From Janthinobacterium lividum (GTDB lineage: Bacteria; Pseudomonadota; Gammaproteobacteria; Burkholderiales; Burkholderiaceae_D): 64,000 nucleotides of DNA. The DNA lies in contig NZ_CP139976.1 in the NCBI RefSeq assembly GCF_034424625.1, positions 2,480,001-2,544,000 of the forward strand, read 5' to 3'. The position numbers and the translations under genes were made by a program. The notes under the pieces are model-generated. The model had not been told where the DNA came from and did not search any database. It saw only the letters and a list, made by a program, of their open reading frames with translations. Positions 16,581 to 26,584 of the stretch are shown in pieces (position 1 is the stretch's first letter; every line of letters begins with the position of its first letter).

Positions 16581-16991
16581 TTACTTTTTCGCGCGGCCCT
16601 GGCGCAGGATGAAGCAGCTCAGGCCAAAGTACGCGGCGGCGCAGACGGCGATGCTGATAGTGGAGGCGGGCAGCACGTGCGCCCAGATTTCCAGCGGCGA
16701 GAAGGTGCTCCAGCTGGCGATGCGGATATCGAAGGTGACGTAGTTCGCCAGCAGCCAGTAGACGGCCAGCAGGCCCGTGCTGATGGCGATCTGGCGCGGC
16801 ACCGGCATGGCGCGGCGCGCGAAGACGGCTTGCAGGAACAGCAGCAGCACGCCCGGATACGCGCCCAGTATCTCGGGCGACAGGATGGAGAGCTTTTCTT
16901 CGACATAGCCGTCGGCGGGCGCGGCCCACTGTACTTGCAGCACGGTGAGGAACAGGGTGAGCAGGAAGATCAGCAGCGGTTTGCGGGGCAT
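16581..16991 (-). CDS. four-helix inner-membrane protein of unknown function
   Basis: The 136-aa protein has four hydrophobic segments: PLLIFLLTLFLTVLQV near 5-20, PGVLLLFLQAVF near 50, a helix around ISTGLLAVYWLLANYV, and STISIAVCAAAYFGLSCFIL at the end, with a basic RQGRAKK tail inside. No family is recognised. The ATG at 16991 starts right before the first helix. It is divergent from ubiU and its promoter region shares the FNR-like box at 17077-17090, so it may be oxygen-regulated. Confidence 0.65.
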   Translation of the reverse strand: MPRKPLLIFLLTLFLTVLQVQWAAPADGYVEEKLSILSPEILGAYPGVLLLFLQAVFARRAMPVPRQIAISTGLLAVYWLLANYVTFDIRIASWSTFSPLEIWAHVLPASTISIAVCAAAYFGLSCFILRQGRAKK

Positions 16992-17076
16992 GGCGGGCAA
17001 TCGAAGAGGGAGAAAAGTGGGGCATTTTACAGCCAGGTCAAGCAAGTTGAACGCGCGCCAGCCATGCATGCATTCC

Positions 17077-17119
17077 TTCACCTGCGTCAAGGACTGGCCA
17101 GCATGGGCGGGGCTATAGT
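17077..17119 (+). promoter_or_regulatory. FNR-like class II promoter of ubiUVT
   Basis: TTCAC-CTGC-GTCAA at 17077-17090 matches the FNR/ANR/Dnr pattern TTGAY-N4-RTCAA except for one base. A TATAGT -10 element sits at 17114-17119. The implied start near 17126 puts the box centre at about -42, the position used by class II FNR activators. The genes served act only in anaerobic or microaerobic ubiquinone synthesis, which fits. Confidence 0.65.
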
Positions 17120-17153
17120 CTGCACCCTGAGCCGATACAGGACTGTGAATATC

Positions 17154-18191
17154 ATGATGCTTGAATCAACCACCGCCACCCGCGTGGCCGGACCGCTGGA
17201 ACTGGTCTGCCCCGCCGGCAGCCTGCCCGCCTTGAAAGCAGCCGTCGACAATGGCGCCGACACCGTTTACCTGGGCTTTCGCGACGCCACCAATGCGCGC
17301 AATTTCGCCGGCCTCAATTTCGACGAGAAGGCCATCGCCGAGGGCGTGCGCTACGCCCACCAATATGGGCGCAAGGTGCTGCTGGCGCTGAATACCTATC
17401 CGCAGCCGCACAACTGGGCCGTGTGGCGCAGTGCCATCGACCGCGCCGCGCAGGCCGGCATCGACGCCATGATCGTGGCCGATCCGGGCCTGATGGCCTA
17501 CGCAAGTGAGCACCACCCGCAGCTGCGCCTGCACCTGTCCGTGCAGGGCTCGGCCACCAACTACGAAGCCATCAATTTTTACCATGAGCACTTCGGCATC
17601 GCCCGCGCCGTGCTGCCGCGCGTGCTGTCGATGGCGCAGGTGGAGCAACTGATCGCCAAGACGGAAGTCGAGATCGAGGTCTTCGGTTTCGGCTCCCTGT
17701 GCGTGATGGTCGAAGGGCGTTGCGCGCTGTCGTCGTATGCGACGGGCGAGGCGCCGAATACCCATGGCGTGTGCTCGCCGGCGAAATCCGTGCGTTGGCT
17801 GGAAACGCCGAACGGCCTCGAATCGCGCCTGAACGGCGTGCTGATCGACCGCTATGCGCCCGGCGAAAACGCCAGCTATCCCACCCTGTGCAAGGGCCGT
17901 TTCGAAGTCAATGACGAAGAGTATTACGCCATCGAGGAGCCGGCCAGCCTGAATACCCTGGCGCTGCTGCCGCAACTGATCGCCATGGGCGTGCGGGCCG
18001 TGAAGATCGAAGGGCGCCAGCGCAGCCCCGCCTACGTGGCGCAGGTGACGCGCGTGTGGCGCGAGGCGATCGACGCCTGCCGCGAAGGCAATGCGCGCTA
18101 CGCCGTCAAGCCGGGCTGGATGGCGGCCATGGACAAGCTGGCCGAAGGCCAGCAGCACACATTAGGTGCTTACCACAGATCTTGGAAATAG
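17154..18191 (+). CDS. ubiU: O2-independent ubiquinone hydroxylation protein UbiU (U32 peptidase family)
   Basis: UbiU and UbiV form a 4Fe-4S heterodimer that hydroxylates ubiquinone precursors without oxygen. Seen here: LELVCPAGSLPALKAAVDNGADTVYLGF at the start, then the cluster Cys residues in GSLCVMVEGRCALSSY, THGVCSPAK and PTLCKGRF. Length is 345 aa; ATGs at 17154 and 17157 are both possible. ubiV starts 3 bp after the stop and ubiT follows, the usual order. Confidence 0.9.
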   Translation: MMLESTTATRVAGPLELVCPAGSLPALKAAVDNGADTVYLGFRDATNARNFAGLNFDEKAIAEGVRYAHQYGRKVLLALNTYPQPHNWAVWRSAIDRAAQAGIDAMIVADPGLMAYASEHHPQLRLHLSVQGSATNYEAINFYHEHFGIARAVLPRVLSMAQVEQLIAKTEVEIEVFGFGSLCVMVEGRCALSSYATGEAPNTHGVCSPAKSVRWLETPNGLESRLNGVLIDRYAPGENASYPTLCKGRFEVNDEEYYAIEEPASLNTLALLPQLIAMGVRAVKIEGRQRSPAYVAQVTRVWREAIDACREGNARYAVKPGWMAAMDKLAEGQQHTLGAYHRSWK

Positions 18192-18194
18192 AGG

Positions 18195-19097
18195 ATGAAC
18201 ATGCTGAAGCTTTCACTGGGCCCCTTGCTGTACTACTGGCCGCGTGCCACCGTCTTCGAGTTTTACCAGCAGATCGCCGGCACCGCCGTCGATATCGTGT
18301 ACTTGGGCGAAACCGTCTGCTCGCGCCGGCATGAGGTGCGCCTGGCCGACTGGCTCGATATCGCCGACATGCTGGCCGCCGCCGGCAAGGAAGTGGTGCT
18401 GTCGACGCAGGCGCTGATCGAGGCGGGCGCCGAACTGGCGACCCTGCGCCGCATCACGGGCAATGGCCGCTATGGCGTCGAGGCCAACGACATGGGCGCC
18501 GTGCACTGCATGGAAAAGGGTACGTCCTTCGTCGCCGGTCCCCATTTGAACCTGTTCAATGGCCCCAGCCTGCAATTGCTGGCGCGCCTGGGTGCACGGC
18601 GCTGGGTGATGCCGCTGGAAATGGGGCAGACGGCGCTGGCCGAGATGCAGCGCCAGAAGCCGGAAGGGCTGGAGACGGAAGTCTTCGCCTACGGCCGCAT
18701 GCCGCTGGCGTTTTCCGCGCGCTGCTTCACGGCGCGCAACCGCAACCTGCCGAAGGACGATTGCGGCTACAGCTGCCTGGAAGAGCCGGACGGCCTGCTG
18801 CTGCGCACGCGCGACGAAGTGCCATTCCTGGTACTGAATGGCACGCAGACGCAGTCGGCGCTGGTCTACAACCTAGTGCGAGAACTCGACGCCATGCGCG
18901 ACATGGGCGTGGTGGTGGCGCGCATCAGCCCGCAAGCCATGCATACGGAACAAGTCATCGCCATCTTTGACCGCGCCCGCCGTGGCCAGGTCAGCGGCAT
19001 CGGCGCCCAGGCCCAGCTGGCGGCCTGCCAGCCGGCCGGCGCCTGCGACGGCTACTGGCACGGCCAGCCCGGCATGGAACAGCACGCCCCACATTGA
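18195..19097 (+). CDS. ubiV: O2-independent ubiquinone hydroxylation protein UbiV
   Basis: This 300-aa U32-family protein partners UbiU. The four cluster Cys are in [12 protein letters not shown] (about residue 42) and in [21 protein letters not shown]. The N-terminal [12 protein letters not shown] is typical of UbiV. The C-terminal 20 residues ([19 protein letters not shown]) include a His-containing tail. Confidence 0.9.
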   Translation: MNMLKLSLGPLLYYWPRATVFEFYQQIAGTAVDIVYLGETVCSRRHEVRLADWLDIADMLAAAGKEVVLSTQALIEAGAELATLRRITGNGRYGVEANDMGAVHCMEKGTSFVAGPHLNLFNGPSLQLLARLGARRWVMPLEMGQTALAEMQRQKPEGLETEVFAYGRMPLAFSARCFTARNRNLPKDDCGYSCLEEPDGLLLRTRDEVPFLVLNGTQTQSALVYNLVRELDAMRDMGVVVARISPQAMHTEQVIAIFDRARRGQVSGIGAQAQLAACQPAGACDGYWHGQPGMEQHAPH

Positions 19098-19117
19098 ACG
19101 CATCGAAAGGAAGCACC

Positions 19118-19645
19118 ATGCAAGATCAACTGGAAAGATTGCCGATCCCGGCCAAGCCTCCCATGAGCAAGCCCGGCGTGTCGTACCGCTTGCCGGAACC
19201 GCTGGCCGAATTGCTGTCCAAGCTGCCCCCGTATCCCGCCTCCTGGCTGTTCGTGCAAGGCTTGAACCGCCTGCTGGCGCCGCAATTGCCCGACGACGTG
19301 CGGCGCAGCCTGGAAGGGCGCAGCTTGCGCTTGCGGCTGCTGGACGCGGGCATCGCCTTCGATTTCGAGTGGCAGGGCACGGTGTTTGTGGCCGAGCGCT
19401 ATGTCGACGTGCCGGACCTGTGCATCGCGGCCAGCGTGCATGATTTGATGCTGCTGGCGCGGCGCCACGAAGATCCGGACACCCTGTTCTTCAGCCGTCG
19501 TTTGAGCCTGGAAGGCGATACGGAACTGGGCTTGCTGTTCAAGAATACGCTCGACGCCATCGAGTTGCCGCCGTTCGACCTGCAGGCGCTGGGACCGCGC
19601 CGCGTGCTGGCGCATCTGCGCGACCGGGGCGCGCGGGAAGGCTGA
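19118..19645 (+). CDS. ubiT: ubiquinone biosynthesis accessory factor UbiT (SCP2 domain)
   Basis: This 175-aa SCP2 lipid-binding protein is thought to present ubiquinone intermediates to UbiU/UbiV under anaerobiosis. The SCP2 fold spans about residues 60-150 (LRLRLLDAGIAFDFEWQGTVFVAERY, DPDTLFFSRRLSLEGDTELGLLFKNTLDAIE). The ATG at 19118 follows GAAAGGAAG. It closes the ubiUVT operon. Confidence 0.87.
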   Translation: MQDQLERLPIPAKPPMSKPGVSYRLPEPLAELLSKLPPYPASWLFVQGLNRLLAPQLPDDVRRSLEGRSLRLRLLDAGIAFDFEWQGTVFVAERYVDVPDLCIAASVHDLMLLARRHEDPDTLFFSRRLSLEGDTELGLLFKNTLDAIELPPFDLQALGPRRVLAHLRDRGAREG

Positions 19646-19672
19646 GCGGCGAAGGGAAGAGGGGGCAGGCGC

Positions 19673-19936
19673 TCAGTGGCGGCAGTGGCCGCAAGCGCCG
19701 CTGCACGATGCCAGCTGTTCTTCATCCGTCGCTTCGCCCATGAAGCCGGCGTCGTTGACGGCGGCCAGCAGGCGTTCCTGCGTGGCCAGACGTTCGTCGA
19801 ACTGCACCGTGGCGCCGTGCCGCGCCAGCGAGACGCACACGGTGCTCACGCCCGTGACGGCTTCGAGCGCGCCCGTCAGCCTGTCGGCGCAGCCTTCGTG
19901 ATCCATCCCGATAATATTCAAGCGCGCTGTCTGCAT
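19673..19936 (-). CDS. heavy-metal-associated (HMA) domain protein with altered metal site
   Basis: This 87-aa small metallochaperone-like protein has beta-alpha-beta-beta-alpha-beta spacing. The usual G-M-x-C-x-x-C loop reads GMDHEGC, so the first Cys is His. A second potential site sits at the end: CSGACGHCRH. The start MQTARLNIIG follows AGAGGAA. The altered loop and extra Cys/His tail suggest specificity other than simple Cu(I) transfer, or a gained tail site. It converges with ubiT. Confidence 0.75.
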   Translation of the reverse strand: MQTARLNIIGMDHEGCADRLTGALEAVTGVSTVCVSLARHGATVQFDERLATQERLLAAVNDAGFMGEATDEEQLASCSGACGHCRH

Positions 19937-20184
19937 GTGTTCCTCTTGTTTTTCAAATAAAAAAACAGCGTAGGCGAGGGGCGCGCATGCCGTCCAGAGC
20001 AGCACGCAAGATTTATTTCCTATTTGCGGTTTTGTTGATCTGGATTAACTCCAGCCTCTCTGCTGCAGTCTGAAACTGCTGTTGTTTTGTACACAGTTGC
20101 CGTATTCCAGTCGACAAGCGTGCTCTGCTGCGCGATACTGTCATTCTGATAAGAACGCTATGAATGCGCTGGAAAGGAGGGGCC

Positions 20185-21051
20185 ATGCGGCGCCGCCCCC
20201 TGCTCAAGCTTGCCGCCCTGTGGCCGTTGGGCGCGGCCATCGGCGCGGTGCCGCCGCTGCCGCTCGTGTATCCGCGCCATCAGGCGCTCGATGATCCGCA
20301 GCAAGGCTATGTGACGGCCTTGCTGCAACAGGCGCTGGCCCGTTCGGGCCAGGCCTATGCCTTGCGCCGCTCCGCACTGCGCATGGTGCAGACGCGCGCG
20401 ATGCAGGAAATCGCCATGGCATCGGGCAGCGTCGATGTCGTCTGGGCGATGACGAGCCGCGCGCGCGAAACGCAATTGTTGCCAGTGCGCATCCCCATCG
20501 ACCGCGGCCTCATCGGCTGGAGAGTGGCATTGATCCAGGCGCGCCAGCCGCAACTGCTGCGCGATGTGCGCAGCATTGCCGCCCTGGCGCGACTGTCTGC
20601 CGGGCAGATGCGCGACTGGCCCGACTCCGCCATCCTGCAGGCGAATGGCTTGCGCCTCGATACGTCGAGCACCTATGAGGGCCTGTTCCAGCAACTGGCG
20701 GCAGGGCGCATCGATTACTTTCCCCGTTCCGTGATCGAGGCGCAAAGCGAGCTGGCCAGCCACGCGCAATTGCCGCTGGCGCTGGACACTCACCTGGTCA
20801 TCCGCTACCCGGCCGCGCTGTACTTTTTTGTCGGCAAGCACCGGCCGGAACTGGCGCGCCACATTGAAACGGGACTGGAAACCATGCTTGCCGACGGCAG
20901 TTTCGCGCAGCTGTTCCAGCGCCATTTTGGCCGCCTCGCGCAGGGCCTGAATCTGTCCCGGCGCCACGTGCTGGAGCTGGCCAATCCCGACTTGCCGGAA
21001 GAGACACCGCTGGCGCGCAAGGCACTTTGGTATCGTCCGAGACATTACTAA
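20185..21051 (+). CDS. periplasmic substrate-binding-like protein, family 3
   Basis: The 288-aa protein has a Tat/Sec-like start (MRRRPLLKLAALWPLGAAIGAVPPLP) and a bilobed ABC-type solute-binding pattern (LVYPRHQALDDPQQGYVTALLQQAL to ETMLADGSFAQLFQRHFG). The ribosome site AAGGAGG just upstream fixes the ATG at 20185. No permease is adjacent; such orphan proteins occur widely in Oxalobacteraceae. The ligand is unknown, possibly amino-acid-like. Confidence 0.65.
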   Translation: MRRRPLLKLAALWPLGAAIGAVPPLPLVYPRHQALDDPQQGYVTALLQQALARSGQAYALRRSALRMVQTRAMQEIAMASGSVDVVWAMTSRARETQLLPVRIPIDRGLIGWRVALIQARQPQLLRDVRSIAALARLSAGQMRDWPDSAILQANGLRLDTSSTYEGLFQQLAAGRIDYFPRSVIEAQSELASHAQLPLALDTHLVIRYPAALYFFVGKHRPELARHIETGLETMLADGSFAQLFQRHFGRLAQGLNLSRRHVLELANPDLPEETPLARKALWYRPRHY

Positions 21052-21312
21052 TAGTTTTGTTGATCGATGTCAAACAAGTGCTTCAATCGTGCGCAGGATG
21101 TTTGATGAAAAGCAAAGCAAGTTCAACAGAACACCTGTTGACACTTGTAAAATTTTCACCGAACATAATTCCTCGTAACAACATTTCTCCGGCGCAAGCG
21201 TTTATCGCAAGTGCCGTGCAGGATCCGTGCGCCCGTTCAACAGCCAGCTGCCGTCAGCCGCCGAACGCTCTGTTCTCTTGTAACCATCCGTTATCTTTTC
21301 GAAGGTTTGTCC

Positions 21313-22995
21313 ATGCTCGATTCGATCACGTCCATATTGCACCAGGTGCCGGAACTGGCCCTGTTCCTGGCGCTGGGGCTAGGCTACGCGGTAGGGCAGA
21401 TACGCTTCGGCCCGATCCAGCTGGGCGGCGTGTGCGGCACCCTGATCGCCGCGCTGCTGATCGGCCAGCTGGGCATCACCCTGGACGCCAGCGTCAAGAA
21501 TGTCTTCTTCATGCTGTTCATCTTTGCCCTCGGCTATGCGGGCGGTCCCCAGTTCTTTGCCAACCTGAATGCCAAGGGCTTGCGATTAGGGCTGCTGTGC
21601 CTGATCGAAGTGGTGGTGGTGCTGGCGCTGGTGCTGCTGGCCACGCGTTTCCTGGGTCTGGACCAGGGTACGGCGGCCGGCATGATGGCGGGCGCGGCCA
21701 CGGAATCGGCCGTCGTCGGCACGGCCACGGACGCCATCTCGAAACTGGCGCTGCCGGCGGCCCGCATCGCCGAGCTGCAGGCCAACGTCGTCACCGCGTA
21801 TTCCATCACGTATATCTTCGGCCTGATCGCCATCGTCATCGCCACCAGCCAGATATTTCCGCTGTTGTTGCGCGTCAATCTGCGCGAGGAAGCCGATAAA
21901 TTGTGGGAAAAGATGGGCGGCGCGCAGACCGATGGCGACGGCGTGCAGGCGACGCCGGAAATGGTGGGCCGCGCCTACCGCATCAGCCGTGGCGCGGGAC
22001 GCCGTATAGATGCCTTGCAGCATATTTTTGCGGGCCGCGCCAGCATCACGCGCGTGCGCCGGCACGGCAAGGTATTGCCTTTGGAACCGGAACTGCGCTT
22101 GCGCAACAACGACGAAGTGCTGGTGATCGGCCACCGTCCCGCGCTGGTGGCGGCCGAAGCCATCCTGGGCGAGGAATTTGCCGACACGACGGGCTTGAAC
22201 ATGGCTGTCTCCGCCGTCGAAGTGGTGCTGCAGCAAGCATCGCTGGTGGGCCAGCCCTTGCGCCAGCTGGCCTTGCCTTCCGGCGTTCACGTGGCGGCCG
22301 TCGTTCGTGGCGAACACAGCATGCCGCCGCTGCCTGATCTTTCCTTGCAGCGCGACGACGTGCTGCGCCTGTACGGCACGACGGAAGGACGCGAGCTGAA
22401 CACGGCGCTGGCCGCCATCGGCAAGCGCGTGCCCACGGGCGACCGCAGCAATATTGTCTACGCCAGCATCGGCATCGTGCTGGGCGTGTATATCGGCGGC
22501 TTTTCCGCCAAGCTGGGCGGCATTCCGTTTTCGCTGGGCACGGGCGGCGGCGCCTTGCTGACGGGCCTCGTGTTCGGCTGGTACCAGGCGCGCAAGCCGG
22601 GCATGCAGGGCATCCCGCCCAGCGCGCTCGACATGATGAAGGATATCGGCCTGGCCACCTTCATCGCCTGCGTGGGCCTGGCGTCGGGGCCGCAGGCGAT
22701 CGATCTGATCCGCCAGTACGGGCTGTCGTTGCCGCTGATGGGCGTATTGATCGCCGTCATCCCCGCCTCGCTGTCGCTGCTGGTGGGGCACTTTTTCCTC
22801 AAGCTGGAAGCGCCCGTGCTGCTGGGCGCCATCGCCGGCCAGCAGTGCAGTACGCCGGCTTTGTCCGCCGTGCAGAACGCGGCCGGCAATTCCACGCCCT
22901 TGCTGGGCTACACGATTACGTATGCCATCTCGAACGTGGTGCTGCCCCTGCTGGGGCCGCTCATCGTGGCCTTGGCCGGCTCCGTCCACGCATGA
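21313..22995 (+). CDS. aspT: aspartate:alanine antiporter, AspT family (first copy)
   Basis: This 560-aa transporter of the AAE family has five or so N-terminal helices, a large cytoplasmic loop with two RCK_C-like regulatory segments (about residues 210-385), and a C-terminal helical half with GQQCSTPALSAVQNAAGN. It exchanges external aspartate for internal alanine; with the decarboxylase below, one proton is consumed per turnover, creating proton-motive force. The ATG at 21313 follows GAAGG. The second copy starts 56 bp downstream. Confidence 0.85.
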   Translation: MLDSITSILHQVPELALFLALGLGYAVGQIRFGPIQLGGVCGTLIAALLIGQLGITLDASVKNVFFMLFIFALGYAGGPQFFANLNAKGLRLGLLCLIEVVVVLALVLLATRFLGLDQGTAAGMMAGAATESAVVGTATDAISKLALPAARIAELQANVVTAYSITYIFGLIAIVIATSQIFPLLLRVNLREEADKLWEKMGGAQTDGDGVQATPEMVGRAYRISRGAGRRIDALQHIFAGRASITRVRRHGKVLPLEPELRLRNNDEVLVIGHRPALVAAEAILGEEFADTTGLNMAVSAVEVVLQQASLVGQPLRQLALPSGVHVAAVVRGEHSMPPLPDLSLQRDDVLRLYGTTEGRELNTALAAIGKRVPTGDRSNIVYASIGIVLGVYIGGFSAKLGGIPFSLGTGGGALLTGLVFGWYQARKPGMQGIPPSALDMMKDIGLATFIACVGLASGPQAIDLIRQYGLSLPLMGVLIAVIPASLSLLVGHFFLKLEAPVLLGAIAGQQCSTPALSAVQNAAGNSTPLLGYTITYAISNVVLPLLGPLIVALAGSVHA

Positions 22996-23051
22996 GCAGC
23001 CGGCAAGGGCACACGCAGTAAAGAATTCCTTCAACACGAAAGGCGGTCCGC

Positions 23052-24740
23052 ATGGAATGGTTGCATGAGTTATTCAAGAAGTCGCCCGAAATTGCCTTGT
23101 TTCTCTCCCTGGCAGCGGGTTACTACATCGGCAAGATCAAGTTCGGCTCGTTCCAGCTGGGCGGGGTAGCCGGTTCACTGCTGGTGGCGGTACTCGTCAG
23201 CCAGGTGGGCGTCGCCATCGATCCCGGCGTGAAATCGGTGCTGTTTGCCCTGTTCATCTACGCGGTCGGCTATGAAAGCGGCCCGCAATTTTTCAATTCG
23301 CTGGGGCGCCAGTCCGTGCGTGAAATCATCCTGGCTGTCGTGCTGGCCGTGACGGCGCTGCTGACGGTGGTCATCCTGGCCAAGGTGTTTGGCCTGGACA
23401 AGGGCCTGGCAGCGGGCGTGGCGGCGGGCGGCTTGACGCAGTCGGCCATCATCGGCACGGCCGGCGACGCGATCACCAAGCTGGGCCTGGCGGCCGACGA
23501 GGTGGCCCGCTTGCAGGGCAACGTGGCCGTCGGCTATGCCGTGACCTATGTTTTCGGCTCGTTTGGCGCCATCATTGTCTGCGTCAACATCTTGCCAAAG
23601 CTCATGGGCCGCACCATCCGCGAAGATGCGATCAAGGCGGAAACGGCGCTGCAAGCGGGTGTGCAAGTGCTGGGGCCGGGCCAGACGCCGGCCGCGCCTG
23701 ACTTGATCGGCCGCATCTACGACGTGGGCCCCGGTGCCGGCCGCTCCGTGGCGGACATCGAAAGCGCCAATCCGAACACGGCCATCACCATCGAGCGCGT
23801 GAAACGCAATGGCCAGATCATCGACGTCAGCCCGGATCTGGTGCTGGCGGCCGACGATATCGTGCTGCTGGTGGGCCGCCGCGAAGCCATGCTCAGCGTC
23901 TCTTCCCAGCTGGGCAAGGAATTGCTGGCCGTCGAAGGCATGGAACTGGTGATGCAGCGCCGCGACATGGTGCTGACCAACAAGGCTTACCACAACAAGA
24001 CCGTGGGCGAGATCCGCAGCGCCACGGCGCCGGGCGTGCGCCACGGCATCTTTGTCGTGCAGCTGAGCCGCATGGGCAAGATCCTCCCCATGCAGGCGGA
24101 AACCGTCGTGCAGACGGGCGACGTGGTGACCATCTATGGTGCCGAGCAGGACGTCAAGCGCGTGGCGGCCGAAGTGGGTTACATGATCGTGCCGAGCGCC
24201 AAGACGGACTTCGTCTACATGGGCGCCGGCCTCGTCGTCGGCCTGCTGGTGGGCTTGCTGGTGGCGCGCATCGGTTCGATTCCGCTGACCCTGGGCAGCG
24301 GTGGCGGCGTGCTGCTGTCGGGCCTGGTATTCGGGTGGTTCCGCGCCAAGCGCCAGACGTTTGGCTACATGCCCAGCGGCGCCGTGCAAATCCTGAAAGA
24401 CCTGGGCCTGGCCGGCTTCGTTGCCGTCGTCGGCCTCACGTCCGGCCTGCAAGCCGTGCAAACCGTGCGCGAACACGGCCTGACCCTGTTTGGCGTGGGG
24501 GTGGTGGTGACCATCCTGCCGATGATCTTGACCATGCTGATCGGCCGCTACATCTTGCGTTATGACAACGTGGCCGTATTCGCGGGCGCCTTGTCCGGCT
24601 CGCGCAGCGCCAATCCCGCGTTCGGCGAAGTGCTGAATGCGGCGCAAAACTCGATTCCCACCGTACCGTTTGCCATCACGTATGCCTTGGCCAACGTTTT
24701 CTTGACCCTGCTGGGGCCGCTGATTGTGGCCTTCGTCTGA
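23052..24740 (+). CDS. aspT: aspartate:alanine antiporter, AspT family (second copy)
   Basis: This 562-aa paralogue of the preceding gene has the same layout (GYYIGKIKFGSFQLGGVAGSLL at the N-terminus, RCK_C-like middle, GALSGSRSANPAFGEVLNAAQNSIPT in the C-terminal half). The pair is clearly diverged rather than a recent duplication. Tandem aspT genes could form a heteromer or divide exchange modes. The decarboxylase gene follows by 56 bp. Confidence 0.85.
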   Translation: MEWLHELFKKSPEIALFLSLAAGYYIGKIKFGSFQLGGVAGSLLVAVLVSQVGVAIDPGVKSVLFALFIYAVGYESGPQFFNSLGRQSVREIILAVVLAVTALLTVVILAKVFGLDKGLAAGVAAGGLTQSAIIGTAGDAITKLGLAADEVARLQGNVAVGYAVTYVFGSFGAIIVCVNILPKLMGRTIREDAIKAETALQAGVQVLGPGQTPAAPDLIGRIYDVGPGAGRSVADIESANPNTAITIERVKRNGQIIDVSPDLVLAADDIVLLVGRREAMLSVSSQLGKELLAVEGMELVMQRRDMVLTNKAYHNKTVGEIRSATAPGVRHGIFVVQLSRMGKILPMQAETVVQTGDVVTIYGAEQDVKRVAAEVGYMIVPSAKTDFVYMGAGLVVGLLVGLLVARIGSIPLTLGSGGGVLLSGLVFGWFRAKRQTFGYMPSGAVQILKDLGLAGFVAVVGLTSGLQAVQTVREHGLTLFGVGVVVTILPMILTMLIGRYILRYDNVAVFAGALSGSRSANPAFGEVLNAAQNSIPTVPFAITYALANVFLTLLGPLIVAFV

Positions 24741-24784
24741 GTCTGCCTGTATGTGCAAGAACCCTGAACATTGTCAGTCTATAA

Positions 24785-26407
<1,623 letters not shown>

Positions 26408-26431
26408 TTCGCCGGGTAGCTGCTTGAGCTC

Positions 26432-26463
26432 AACGGGCGCCCCGCAAGAGGCGCCCGTTTTTA
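26432..26463 (+). terminator. rho-independent terminator of the aspT-asd operon
   Basis: AACGGGCGCC pairs perfectly with GGCGCCCGTT around an 8-base loop and runs into a T tract. Confidence 0.87.
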
Positions 26464-26584
26464 TGTGTCGGCTCCGGTAACCAATAGTGCAGGCTGGAAT
26501 AGACATCCGTAGATATAATTGCTATTGTGAAAGTATAAACATGGCAACCCCGTGCTTTCCCCTCATTCATTGACTGGACGCTAC

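Noticed and set aside
23175..24758. Long open frame opposite the second aspT gene
   Set aside because: The sequence is His/Gln/Arg/Asp-rich with no domain, while the plus strand shows AspT throughout.
26497..26520. Promoter before the TolC gene with TATAAT at 26514-26519
   Set aside because: The -10 is good but no -35 hexamer lies at the right distance (TAGACA is only 8 bp upstream), so a promoter call was not made.
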